NCBI GenBank assembly: GCA_040880465.1
Contig: JBBDIK010000011.1
Location: 1 to 64,000 of the forward strand
Direction of reading: 5' to 3'
Length of the DNA stretch: 64,000 nucleotides
Source: JBBDIK01 sp040880465
Lineage (GTDB): Bacteria; Actinomycetota; UBA4738; JBBDHU01
In this document: positions 18,328 to 26,368 of the stretch, one piece after another
How the letters are laid out: each line of letters starts with the position of its first letter
Position numbering within the stretch: position 1 is the stretch's first letter
Notes under the pieces: model-generated
Seen by the model: the letters and a program-made list of their open reading frames with translations, nothing else
Databases searched by the model: none
Told to the model about the DNA's origin: nothing
Position numbers and translations under genes: made by a program

Positions 18328-18687
18328 TCAGAACGCGTCTTCGAAGACCCTCACGATCAAGCGTTGTTCCCGGAGCGAAACGCTGGCGACGTCGAACCGA
18401 ACCGGGGATCCTCGGTGTTCGCGATGCTCGGACAGGAACGCCGCGGCCAGGCGCCGGAGCCGCTGCTGCTTCGAACGCGTGACCGCCTCGTACCCGCCGC
18501 CGAGCGCCTGGCCGCGGCGCGTCTTGACCTCGCACACGACCAGCGTTCCGCCGCGGCGAACGATCAGGTCGACCTCGCCAACGTCACAGCGCCAGTTCCG
18601 TGCGATCAGCGAGTACCCATGCGCGCGGTAGGTTTCGAGCGCAGCGTCCTCGCCGGCGCGTCCGAGTCGCAGACTGCGTTCCGACAT
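18328..18687 (-). CDS. YraN / UPF0102 nuclease-like protein
   Basis: The 119-residue protein has the family core: GEDAALETYRAHGY, then the nuclease-like ARNWRCDVGEVDLIVRRGGTLVVCEVK, in which E-D-ExK residues match the restriction-endonuclease-like fold, and a C-terminal RFDVASV. Its biochemical role is unproven; some relatives cut branched DNA. It sits upstream of comM-dprA and, like comM, has a damage-type promoter. Confidence 0.9.
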   Translation of the reverse strand: MSERSLRLGRAGEDAALETYRAHGYSLIARNWRCDVGEVDLIVRRGGTLVVCEVKTRRGQALGGGYEAVTRSKQQRLRRLAAAFLSEHREHRGSPVRFDVASVSLREQRLIVRVFEDAF

Positions 18688-18693
18688 GGCGCC

Positions 18694-18716
18694 ACCCTAG
18701 CGACGCCCTCTGACAT
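18694..18716 (-). promoter_or_regulatory. DNA-damage (PafBC / RecA-NDp type) promoter of yraN
   Basis: ATGTCAGAG (18708-18716), eight bases, then TAGGGT (18694-18699), six bases before the yraN ATG. The upstream 9-mer and the spacing are identical to those at comM. It overlaps the stop codon of the DUF2469 gene. Confidence 0.6.
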
Positions 18717-19054
18717 CACCCGGGAGGAGCGCCCGGCCGATCCGCGGCGGCGGGAGGATCGAAACCCTCCAGCGGATCCTTCCGTGCAAGTTCCTCGATG
18801 TTCACATCGCGCCGGGTCATGACCTTCACCTGCTGCACGAACCGGGATGAGCGGTAGACATCCCAGACCCACGCGTCGGTCAGGACGACGGTGAACCACC
18901 CGTGCTCGTCGCGATCCACGCCGACCGTGTTGGCGAGGTAGAAGCGCCGCTCGGTCTCGACGACATAGGTGAACATGGGCAGCACGTCCCGGTACTCCCG
19001 GTACAGCGCCATCTCCATGTCGGATTCGAAGTTCTCGAGGTCCTCTTCGCTCAT
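18716..19054 (-). CDS. DUF2469 family protein
   Basis: The 112-residue acidic protein matches the actinobacterial DUF2469 family (ESDMEMALYREYRDVLPMF, then TERRFYLANTV). In actinobacteria it stands between rnhB and yraN, as here. Function is unknown. ATG 19054 overlaps the rnhB stop (ATGA); an open frame nine codons longer exists but is less likely. Confidence 0.9.
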   Translation of the reverse strand: MSEEDLENFESDMEMALYREYRDVLPMFTYVVETERRFYLANTVGVDRDEHGWFTVVLTDAWVWDVYRSSRFVQQVKVMTRRDVNIEELARKDPLEGFDPPAAADRPGAPPG

Positions 19055-19686
19055 GACCCCCCCATCGTAGCCGGGTCCCACAGCTCGGGCTGGCCGACGC
19101 TGCTGAACGAGTGGCGATGGATCGGCGTCGGTCCGAGCCGCGCCAACGCCTCACGATGTTCCGCGGTCCCGTATCCCTTGTTCCGATCGAACCCGAATCC
19201 AGGGAAGCGCCGGTGGTACCGAGCCATCATCCGATCGCGCGTCACCTTCGCCACGATCGACGCCGCAGCGACCGAAGCGGCAACCGCGTCGCCCTTCTTG
19301 ATGGACAGGTGGGGGACCTCGATCTCGATCGGCCAGCCATCACACAGCACGTAGTCGGGGTCCACCGCAAGCCGCCGGACCGCCTCCCGCAAGAGCGCGA
19401 CGTTCGAGCGATGCAACCCCCGTCGGTCGATACGCTGGGCCGTCGCCCGGCAGACCGCGATCGCCTGGGCCCCCTTCTCGATCCGCTCGAAGCAGGCCTC
19501 ACGCTGCAGCCGTGTGAGCACCTTGGAATCGTCGAGCCCCTCGACGTCGAAGTCGGCCGGCAGGATGACGGCGGCTGCGAGCATCGGTCCGGCCCACGCA
19601 CCGCGTCCCGCTTCGTCCACGCCGGCGATGGCCGTGAACCCCTGCTCCCGCAGGCGCCCTTCGAACCGGGCCGCGTCTACAGCCAT
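19051..19686 (-). CDS. rnhB: Ribonuclease HII
   Basis: The protein of about 211 residues removes ribonucleotides from DNA-RNA junctions. The catalytic DEG motif is in GVDEAGRGAWAGP (about 22-34), with further acidic residues in LDDSK and the later YVLCDG. ATG 19686 (or 19692) overlaps the lepB stop region. The upstream extension of the open frame runs antisense through lepB and is not coding. Confidence 0.93.
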   Translation of the reverse strand: MAVDAARFEGRLREQGFTAIAGVDEAGRGAWAGPMLAAAVILPADFDVEGLDDSKVLTRLQREACFERIEKGAQAIAVCRATAQRIDRRGLHRSNVALLREAVRRLAVDPDYVLCDGWPIEIEVPHLSIKKGDAVAASVAAASIVAKVTRDRMMARYHRRFPGFGFDRNKGYGTAEHREALARLGPTPIHRHSFSSVGQPELWDPATMGGS

Positions 19687-20396
19687 CCCCATCGCGACGG
19701 GGGCCAGATGATCACGAAGGCCTTGCCCACGATCGAGTCGATCTTGATCGGGCCGAACGCCCGTGAGTCGGTGGAGTTGGCGCGGTTGTCCCCCATCACC
19801 AGGACCGAATCTTCCGGTACCGTCCACGTGCCGGTCGGCCCGCCGTTCTCGGCGATGTACGGCTCGTCCAGTTGCTCATCGTTCACGTACACACCGTCCT
19901 TATCGACCCGCACGGTGTCGCCCGGCTCGCCGATGACGCGCTTGATGAAATCCTCATCCGGCGCCTGCGCGAACCCGAGACCCTCCACCAGCCAGTGGAG
20001 GAACCCCTGGATGACGTTGCGATCCGGCTCGTCCGCGAACCCCGGATTGCGGAACACGACGACGTCGCCGGTGTGCGGCGTTCCGAAGTCATAACTCAGC
20101 TTGTCGACCAGCACCCGGTCCCCGTTCGTCAGGGTGGGCTCCATCGAGGGCGAGGGGATGTAGAACGCCTGAACCAGGAATGTCTTGATGAGCAGCGCGA
20201 GGCCGAGGGCGAGGATGATCAGGATCGGCAGCTCCCGAGCGGACGCCCAGAACCCCTTCTTCTTCGCCTTGCCCCGATGCCTGCCGCGTCCGGACTTCTT
20301 GGGACGCGCGTGGGGAGCCTCGTCGGCCGGAGGTGCTTCGTCGCTCGTCTCGGGATCGGCGTCCTCGGGGGGAGCGACCGGTGTCGTCTCACTCAT
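19677..20396 (-). CDS. lepB: Signal peptidase I (first copy)
   Basis: The 239-residue protein starts with an acidic segment, then a Lys-rich cytoplasmic tail. One membrane anchor (about 52-72) is followed by the catalytic Ser in IPSPSMEPT, the general-base Lys in DFIKRVIGEPGD, and the conserved MGDNRANSTDSR. It removes Sec and Tat signal peptides on the outer side of the membrane. ATG 20396 is used. It lies 49 bases downstream of a paralogue. Confidence 0.93.
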   Translation of the reverse strand: MSETTPVAPPEDADPETSDEAPPADEAPHARPKKSGRGRHRGKAKKKGFWASARELPILIILALGLALLIKTFLVQAFYIPSPSMEPTLTNGDRVLVDKLSYDFGTPHTGDVVVFRNPGFADEPDRNVIQGFLHWLVEGLGFAQAPDEDFIKRVIGEPGDTVRVDKDGVYVNDEQLDEPYIAENGGPTGTWTVPEDSVLVMGDNRANSTDSRAFGPIKIDSIVGKAFVIIWPPSRWGWL

Positions 20397-20445
20397 CGTG
20401 AGCCCGATATGACCACGGACGACCGGAACCGACAACAACCCACGC

Positions 20446-21087
20446 TCACAGTCCGTCCCATCGCGAGAGCGGCCAGACCTTCGCGACGGCCTTCCCGACG
20501 ATCGAATCGATCGGGATCGCCTCGAAGACCCGCGAATCCTCCGAATGGTCGCGGTTGTCCCCCATCACGAAGACGTGGTCCTCGGGAACGGTCCACTCGC
20601 CGGTCGGACCGCCGTTCCGCGCGATATATGGCTCGTCAAGCAGCTCGCCGTTCACCGATACGCCGTCCTTGGCGACGGCGACGATATCCCCGGGCTCCCC
20701 GATCACCCGCTTGATGTAGTCCTCGTTCTCCGGACGACCGATCCCGGGCCCGTCGGTCACCCAGTGGGCGAATCCGCCCAGGACCCCGCGGCGCGGTTCG
20801 GCGGCCAGCGAGGGATTCCGGAACACCACCACGTCCCCTCGGTGGGGTTCGCCGAGCCGGTAGGCGAGGCGGCTGACGAGCACCCGATCGTCGCGTAGGA
20901 GCGTCGGCTCCATCGACTCGGACGGGATATAGAACAGTTGCACGAGGAAACTCTTGATCAGCAGGGCGATGACGAGCGCGGCGACGGCGAGGAAGGGAAG
21001 TTCCCGAAGGAATCTCCTCTTCCGGCGCTCCTGAAGGGGGGCCTCCGGTTCGTCCTCGCCGGTCTCGACGAGGTCCAGCCCCTGCAC
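20446..21087 (-). CDS. lepB: Signal peptidase I (second copy)
   Basis: The 213-residue paralogue has a short Glu/Arg-rich tail, one membrane anchor (about 29-50), the catalytic Ser in IPSESMEPT, Lys in DYIKRVIGEPGD and MGDNRDHSEDSR, so it should be active. GTG 21087 starts five bases after the rplS stop; there is no good ribosome-binding site, so reinitiation from rplS is likely. Tandem signal peptidases here probably arose by duplication. Confidence 0.9.
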   Translation of the reverse strand: MQGLDLVETGEDEPEAPLQERRKRRFLRELPFLAVAALVIALLIKSFLVQLFYIPSESMEPTLLRDDRVLVSRLAYRLGEPHRGDVVVFRNPSLAAEPRRGVLGGFAHWVTDGPGIGRPENEDYIKRVIGEPGDIVAVAKDGVSVNGELLDEPYIARNGGPTGEWTVPEDHVFVMGDNRDHSEDSRVFEAIPIDSIVGKAVAKVWPLSRWDGL

Positions 21088-21091
21088 GGGG

Positions 21092-21646
21092 CTAGGCGTC
21101 CGAATCGTCGGTGTCGGCCGGCGCGTCGGGAGCGTGTTCGTCGGGAGCCTCGGGTGCGTCGGCAGCTGGGGCACCTTCCTCCCCCGGATCGGCTTCGGCC
21201 GCGATCGCGGCGTCGGCCTCCGCGTCCAGCACGTCCTCGCCCATCGAGTCATCGGGCGCGTCAGGCTCCAGCTCGACCTGCTCGACGACCAGCACGTCAT
21301 CCTCGACGCGGCGCTCCTTGATGCGCGCCTTCTTCCCGCGGCGTTCGCGCAGGTAGTACAGCTTGGCCCGGCGAACGCGGCCCCGGGAGACGATCTCGAG
21401 CTTGGCGATCGACGGGGAGTGCAAGGGGAACGTGCGCTCGACGCCGACCCCGAATGAGATCTTGCGGACGGTGAACGTCTCGTGCGATCCGCCGTTCTGG
21501 CGGCGGATCACGACGCCCTGGAAGACCTGGGTACGCTCGCGGTTGCCCTCAACCACGCGCACGTGCACCTTGACGGTGTCACCCGGCCTGAATGCAGGCA
21601 GGTCGGTGCGCAGGTATGCGTCGTCGACGAGATCGGTTCTGTTCAT
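21092..21646 (-). CDS. rplS: 50S ribosomal protein L19 with acidic C-terminal tail
   Basis: L19 proper ends at about residue 118 (FRPGDTVKVHVRV, GVGVERTFPLHSPSI, RRAKLYYLRERRGK). The other 65 residues are an Ala/Asp/Glu/Pro-rich tail. ATG 21646 starts the family match, and the much longer open frame upstream is antisense to the membrane protein gene. A TATCAT -10 stands 11 bases upstream. Normally trmD precedes it directly; here a plus-strand gene lies in between. Confidence 0.96.
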   Translation of the reverse strand: MNRTDLVDDAYLRTDLPAFRPGDTVKVHVRVVEGNRERTQVFQGVVIRRQNGGSHETFTVRKISFGVGVERTFPLHSPSIAKLEIVSRGRVRRAKLYYLRERRGKKARIKERRVEDDVLVVEQVELEPDAPDDSMGEDVLDAEADAAIAAEADPGEEGAPAADAPEAPDEHAPDAPADTDDSDA

Positions 21647-21832
21647 GGCGGGAACCGATGATAGCAGCGGAACCCTGGCGCTCCCCCGACCGAGCACGGA
21701 CACCGGACCGCCCTTCAGGGGCCGCCCAGATGTCCGCATCATGCGTCGGACGTGACGGGAACGTGTCCTGTGTGTGACGGAACCGTTGCGACGCACCGTT
21801 CGCCCTTGCTTCCGGCGCGCGTAGGTCCGAGG

Positions 21833-23254
21833 ATGCCGTTCGTGAACCGGAACCGCCTCGTCCTGGCCCTCTGCCTCCTGGCACTCGGGCTCGCAGCCGA
21901 CCAGATCTTGCACCACCCCGCGGGCATCGGGTGGTTCCTGCTGGCGCTCGCGGGAACCGCGGTCCTCGTCCTCTTCGCCCGTCCACGCCCTTGGTCCCTC
22001 GCCCTCATCGGCGCGGGACTCGCTCTCACCACGGTGGCGTTCCTGCGTGCATCCCCGCCCCTGATCGCCCTCAACCTGATGGCCGCCGGCGGTCTCGCGA
22101 TGCTGGGCGCATCCTTCGCTCTGGGGGGCGAGCCGGTTCGGACGGGCGCACGAGCGTACGTCATCCGCGGCTTGCGGGCGACCGGCGCCGTTCCCGACGG
22201 CGTGATGACGTTCGCTCCAAGGGTGCAGCTCTCCAACGTCCGCGGGGCGGCCCGACTCGCTCGCACCTCGGCTCTGGTGCTGGTGGTCCTCACCGTCTTC
22301 GGGATGCTGCTCGCGTCGGCCGACCCGGTGTTCGCGCAGACCATCACGGCTCCCCTGCGCATCGATCTTCCGTTCCCGCAGCTCATGCAGCACACCGTCG
22401 TGACGGTGCTGGCCGCCATCGCGGCCGGGACACTCGTCGCGTACGCGCGCCGAGAACAGGCTGCGCTCCCCGAGGGTTCCGTGAAGATGCCGATGTCGCT
22501 CGAGCCGTGGGAATGGACCGCGGTCCTGGGCGCCGTCGTCGCGTTGTTCGCGGCCTTCGTGCTGTTCCAGTTCCCGAACCTGTTCGGTGGGCATCAGACG
22601 GTCCTGGAAGAGATCGGGTTGACGTACTCGGAATACGCGCGCTCGGGTTTCGCGCAGATGGTCGTCGCGACGATCCTGACCCTGGCACTGATCGGCTTCG
22701 CCTGGTTCGCGGGCGCCGGGAGCAACATCCGGTTCCGCGTCGTCGCCGGAGCACTGGTTGCGCTCGACATCGTGGTGCTCGTGTCGGCGTTCCAGCGGCT
22801 GGCGGTGTACGAGGAGGCGTTCGGCTTCACGCACCTGCGACTCTTCGGGCACGTGCTCATCATCTGGCTCGCGGTGATGCTGGTCTGCGTCATCGTGTCG
22901 CTGGCCGTCGCGAACGGCCGGTGGTTGCCGTTCGCCGCGATCGCGCTCGCCGTGGTCGCCCTCGTAGGACTCAACATCGTGAACCCCGACGCTTTCATCG
23001 TCGAGCGGAACGTCGAGCGCGCGGCGACCGGCGAGCATCCGCTCGACGCTCGATACCTCGCATCGCTCTCCGCCGACGCCGCACCCGCCCTGGTCGCCTC
23101 GCTGGATGAGGTTTCACCCGACGATCTCGCGCGGCTCCAGAAGCAGGGTGCCCTCACCGCCAGCGAGAGCTGCTACGTGGACGACGATCCCTGGATATCG
23201 TTCAACCTCGCGCGGGAACGAGCCGCCTCCGCGGTCGCGAGCTACTGCTCATGA
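21833..23254 (+). CDS. Polytopic membrane protein, DUF4173/DUF4153 type
   Basis: The 473-residue protein (from ATG 21833) has about eleven hydrophobic helices and the segment LTYSEYARSGFAQM (about 260-273), which is typical of DUF4173/DUF4153 membrane proteins of unknown function. It is the only plus-strand gene in the first 31 kb and splits the usual trmD-rplS pair. Its last 13 bases overlap the end of trmD on the other strand. A GTG at 21752 is an alternative start. Confidence 0.8.
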   Translation: MPFVNRNRLVLALCLLALGLAADQILHHPAGIGWFLLALAGTAVLVLFARPRPWSLALIGAGLALTTVAFLRASPPLIALNLMAAGGLAMLGASFALGGEPVRTGARAYVIRGLRATGAVPDGVMTFAPRVQLSNVRGAARLARTSALVLVVLTVFGMLLASADPVFAQTITAPLRIDLPFPQLMQHTVVTVLAAIAAGTLVAYARREQAALPEGSVKMPMSLEPWEWTAVLGAVVALFAAFVLFQFPNLFGGHQTVLEEIGLTYSEYARSGFAQMVVATILTLALIGFAWFAGAGSNIRFRVVAGALVALDIVVLVSAFQRLAVYEEAFGFTHLRLFGHVLIIWLAVMLVCVIVSLAVANGRWLPFAAIALAVVALVGLNIVNPDAFIVERNVERAATGEHPLDARYLASLSADAAPALVASLDEVSPDDLARLQKQGALTASESCYVDDDPWISFNLARERAASAVASYCS

Positions 23255-23919
23255 TCGAGCAGATCGGGACGGTTGCGCCGCGTCTTCTCCAAGGCCGCCG
23301 CGCGCCGCCACGCCTCGATCGCGGCGTGATCGCCCGAGAGAAGAACCTCGGGGACCGCCATCCCGCGGAGCTCGGCGGGCCGCGTGTAGTGGGGGTGGTC
23401 CAGGATCCCTTGCTCGAAGGAATCCTGCTCGATGGACTCCGTCCGGCCCACCACGCCTGGCACGAGCCGCGTCACCGCCTCCAGGACCACGAGCGCGGGG
23501 ACCTCGCCTCCCGACAGCACGTAGTCCCCTATCGAGATCTCCTCTAGCCCGAGACCTTCGAGGACCCGCTCGTCGACGCCTTCGTAGCGACCGCAGACCA
23601 GAACCAGCCGCTCCTCACGCGCGAGATCTTTGACGAGGGCTTGATCGAACCGCCGGCCAGCAGGAGAGAGCAGGATCCCGCGCTTCGGACCGTCGCCGAG
23701 CGACTCGAACGCTTCGAAGATCGGTTCGGCCTTGAGCACCATCCCCGGCCCGCCCCCGTAGGCCTCGTCGTCGGCGGTACGGTGCTGATCCCGGGTGAAC
23801 TCCCGGATATCGGCAACGTTCACCTCGACGACGCCTTGCTCGATCGCCTTGCCGAGCAGGCTCGCGCGGAGCGCGCTCTCGAAGATCTCGGGGAAGATGG
23901 TGAGGATGTCGACCCGCAT
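23242..23919 (-). CDS. trmD: tRNA (guanine-37-N1)-methyltransferase
   Basis: The 225-residue SPOUT enzyme has MRVDILTIFPEIF, the DEAYGGGPGMVLK segment, and the trefoil-knot SAM site YVLSGGEVPALV with the downstream GILDHPHYTRP. It methylates G37 of tRNAs reading CNN codons and prevents frameshifting. It has its own -10 (TAGCCT) overlapping the rimM stop. Confidence 0.97.
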   Translation of the reverse strand: MRVDILTIFPEIFESALRASLLGKAIEQGVVEVNVADIREFTRDQHRTADDEAYGGGPGMVLKAEPIFEAFESLGDGPKRGILLSPAGRRFDQALVKDLAREERLVLVCGRYEGVDERVLEGLGLEEISIGDYVLSGGEVPALVVLEAVTRLVPGVVGRTESIEQDSFEQGILDHPHYTRPAELRGMAVPEVLLSGDHAAIEAWRRAAALEKTRRNRPDLLDHEQ

Positions 23920-23925
23920 GCGGGC

Positions 23926-23931
23926 AGGCTA
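23926..23931 (-). promoter_or_regulatory. -10 element (TAGCCT) of trmD
   Basis: TANNNT hexamer six bases before the trmD ATG; its TAG is also the rimM stop codon. It would give a leaderless trmD mRNA inside the operon. Confidence 0.4.
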
Positions 23932-24438
23932 CTCCGTCGGCGCGAGTCCGGGCACATCACGAACCTCGATGTGCCTGCCGGCAACATCCACCGACACGAT
24001 CACGTCGCTCAGCGCGGGGATCATCGTTTCGGTCTCGCCGTCCTTGGCGACCCAGACGTCGTTCGCCGGCGTCGAGATGATCTCGGAGATCGTCCCGAGC
24101 GACCGGCCGTCATCGGTGACGACCTCGCACCCGACCAACTGGTGCGGCCAGTAGGAGCCCTCAGGGAGGTCCGGCAGCTCCGATGCTGGGACGAAGAGGA
24201 GCTGCCCGCGGACTTCGTCGGCCGCGTTCCGGTCGCCGATCTCGGCGAATGAGACCAGCATGCGCCCGTGATGGTTGCGCGAGGTCTCGACGATCAGCGT
24301 TCGGTCGCCCGCGAGATACAGGACCGCGCCGGGCGCGAAGCGTTCCTCCGGGAACTCGGTGAGGACCAAGACGGAGCATTCGCCGCGAACGCCGTGGGAC
24401 TTGACGATCTTCCCAACGGCGACGGGTTCGTCGGTCAA
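23929..24438 (-). CDS. rimM: 16S rRNA processing protein RimM
   Basis: The 169-residue 30S maturation factor binds S19. It has an N-terminal RimM domain (VAVGKIVKSHGVRGE) and a C-terminal PRC-barrel (YWPHQLVGCEVV, DVWVAKDG, IPALSDVIVSVD). The only possible start near the family N-terminus is TTG 24438, which overlaps the khpA stop as TTGA. The longer open frame upstream is not coding. Confidence 0.93.
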   Translation of the reverse strand: MTDEPVAVGKIVKSHGVRGECSVLVLTEFPEERFAPGAVLYLAGDRTLIVETSRNHHGRMLVSFAEIGDRNAADEVRGQLLFVPASELPDLPEGSYWPHQLVGCEVVTDDGRSLGTISEIISTPANDVWVAKDGETETMIPALSDVIVSVDVAGRHIEVRDVPGLAPTE

Positions 24439-24665
24439 TCGACGACGTCGACCCTGACGAACGCGTCCTGCTGCATCGCGGCCGCCTTCATCACGTTGCG
24501 GATCGCCTTGACGGTCCGTCCGCCCTTGCCGATGACCTTGCCCATATCGTCCGGGGCGACGTGCAGCTCCAGGAGCGTTCCACGTTCGCCGACGGATTCG
24601 ACGACCTCGACCGAGTCGGGTTCGTCGACGATCCCGCGCGCGATGTACTCGAGGATCTCCTTCAC
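24435..24665 (-). CDS. khpA: KH-domain RNA-binding protein KhpA
   Basis: The 76-residue single KH domain has the GxxG loop in GKVIGKGGRTVKAI (about 42-55). KhpA binds RNA, often with KhpB, and affects cell size and translation. It stands between rpsP and rimM, its usual place. GTG 24665 overlaps the rpsP stop (GTGA). Confidence 0.94.
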   Translation of the reverse strand: MKEILEYIARGIVDEPDSVEVVESVGERGTLLELHVAPDDMGKVIGKGGRTVKAIRNVMKAAAMQQDAFVRVDVVD

Positions 24666-24991
24666 GCCGAAGCCTTCGCCATCTTCTTGGACTTGGCGGC
24701 CTTGCTGGCAGCCCGTTTGGCGGTCGGCGACGTGCCGGCGCCGGGGAACTTGTCCCAGATGCCCGCATGCACCAACAGCTTCTGGACGGCCGCCGAGGGC
24801 TGGGCGCCCTGGTCGAGCCAGCCGAGAGCCTTCTCCTCGTCGATCTCGATCAGCGACGGATCGTCCATAGGGTGGTACTTGCCGATGATCTCGATGAACC
24901 GGCCGTCGCGCGGGTTGCGCTGGTCGGTCACGACGACCCGATAGAAGGGTCGCTTCTTCGCGCCCATCCGGCGCAACCTGATCCTCACCAT
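24662..24991 (-). CDS. rpsP: 30S ribosomal protein S16
   Basis: The 109-residue protein starts MVRIRLRRMGAKKRPFYRVVV with the classic S16 fold. It has a Lys/Ala-rich C-terminal tail of about 25 residues. A GAGGAG site lies upstream of the ATG. It is 12 bases after ffh. Confidence 0.97.
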   Translation of the reverse strand: MVRIRLRRMGAKKRPFYRVVVTDQRNPRDGRFIEIIGKYHPMDDPSLIEIDEEKALGWLDQGAQPSAAVQKLLVHAGIWDKFPGAGTSPTAKRAASKAAKSKKMAKASA

Positions 24992-25003
24992 GTTTCCGCT
25001 CCT

Positions 25004-26344
25004 CTAGGAGAGTCCTGGGATGCCCCCGATACCGGGGATCCGGGGCATCCGTTTGCCCCCCATCATGGACTTCATCATCTTGCGGGCGGCCTCGAACTGC
25101 TTGAGGACCGCGTTCACGGCCGACGAGGTGGTGCCCGAACCACGGGCGATCCGCGCTCGGCGGCTCCCGTTGATGATAGCGGGGTTCCGCCGCTCGTCGG
25201 GGGTCATGGAAAGGATGATGGCCTCGGTCCGGGCCATCTCGCGCTCGTCCACCTGCAGGTCCTTGAGGGCACCCTTGCCCCCGGGCACGCCGGGCAGCAT
25301 GCCCAGCAGGTCGTTCATGTTGCCCAGCTTCTTCAGCTCCTGCATCTGGACCAGGAAGTCCTCGAGCGTGAACTGGGCCTTGGCCATCTTCTCGGCGGCC
25401 TCGGCCGCCTTCTCCTCGTCGATGGTCTGCTCCGCCTTCTCGATCAGCCCGAGCATGTCGCCCATGCCGAGGATCCGCCCGGCCAGGCGATCGGGGTAGA
25501 AGGGCTCTAGGTCCTCGGCTCGCTCCCCGATCCCGGCTAAGAGCACCGGCAAGCCCGTGACCGCGGTGATCGAGAGCGCCGCGCCTCCGCGCGCATCACC
25601 GTCGAGCTTGGTCAGGATGAACCCCGTCGTGTCGATCTCCCTCATGAAAGCGCGCGCCTGCACGACGGCGTCCTGCCCCGTCATCGAGTCGCACGCCATC
25701 AGGACCATGCCCGGCTTGCTCGCGTCCTTGACCCGCCCCGCCTCTTTCATCATGTCCTGGTCCACATGCAGGCGTCCGGCGGTGTCGACGATCACGACGT
25801 CCTTGCCCAGTCGCTGCGCCTCCTTCACCGCGTTCTTCGCGACTTTCTCCGGCTTGTTCCCATCCGAGACCACCGGCACGTCGATCTCGTTGCCCAGTGC
25901 GAAGAGTTGGTCGATCGCGGCGGGCCGGGCGAGGTCACAGGCGGCGAGCAGCGGGTGACGCCCCTCTTGCTTGAGGAGATACGCCAGCTTCGCACACGCA
26001 GTCGTCTTCCCGGAGCCCTGGACGCCGGCCATCATGATCACCGCCGGCGAGCCCTTGGGGACGCGGAACGGAACGTTCTCGCCGCCGAGCGTCGTGGTCA
26101 GTTCGTCTCGAACGACCTTGATCACCTGCTGTGCGGGCGTCAACGACTTCATGACCTCTTCGGAGAGGGCGCGCTCGCGAACGCGGGCAAGGAAGTCGTC
26201 GACGACCTCGACGGCGACGTCGGCCTCCAGCAACGCCGTACGCATCTCCCCGAGCGCCTTGTCGACCTGCTTGGGGTGCAACTTCCCCCGCGAGCGGAGC
26301 TTCTTGAAGACCCCGTCGAGACGGCCGGAGAGGGCGTCGAACAT
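25004..26344 (-). CDS. ffh: Signal recognition particle GTPase Ffh
   Basis: The 446-residue protein has the N domain (1-90), the G domain with P-loop GVQGSGKTTACAKLA (about 106-120), DTAGRLHVD and TKLDGDARGG, and the Met-rich M domain that binds 4.5S RNA and signal sequences. It targets membrane proteins co-translationally with FtsY. ATG 26344 is seven bases from a TAGTCT -10 located in the 24-base gap after the lone receiver gene. Confidence 0.97.
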   Translation of the reverse strand: MFDALSGRLDGVFKKLRSRGKLHPKQVDKALGEMRTALLEADVAVEVVDDFLARVRERALSEEVMKSLTPAQQVIKVVRDELTTTLGGENVPFRVPKGSPAVIMMAGVQGSGKTTACAKLAYLLKQEGRHPLLAACDLARPAAIDQLFALGNEIDVPVVSDGNKPEKVAKNAVKEAQRLGKDVVIVDTAGRLHVDQDMMKEAGRVKDASKPGMVLMACDSMTGQDAVVQARAFMREIDTTGFILTKLDGDARGGAALSITAVTGLPVLLAGIGERAEDLEPFYPDRLAGRILGMGDMLGLIEKAEQTIDEEKAAEAAEKMAKAQFTLEDFLVQMQELKKLGNMNDLLGMLPGVPGGKGALKDLQVDEREMARTEAIILSMTPDERRNPAIINGSRRARIARGSGTTSSAVNAVLKQFEAARKMMKSMMGGKRMPRIPGIGGIPGLS

Positions 26345-26351
26345 GCGGGTC

Positions 26352-26357
26352 AGACTA
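26352..26357 (-). promoter_or_regulatory. -10 element (TAGTCT) of ffh
   Basis: TANNNT hexamer seven bases before the ffh ATG, in the gap after the receiver gene; leaderless arrangement. Confidence 0.45.
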
Positions 26358-26368
26358 CCCCCAGCCTG

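Noticed and set aside
20446..21087. Possible loss of the catalytic Lys in the second LepB (VLVSRLAY instead of VLVDKLSY)
   Set aside because: That Lys is not the catalytic one. The catalytic Lys is in YIKRVIGEPGD and is present in both copies.
21092..23038. Long minus-strand frame of about 650 codons over the membrane protein gene
   Set aside because: Only the rplS part has family sequence; the rest is antisense to a clear membrane protein and is very His/Arg/Gln-rich.
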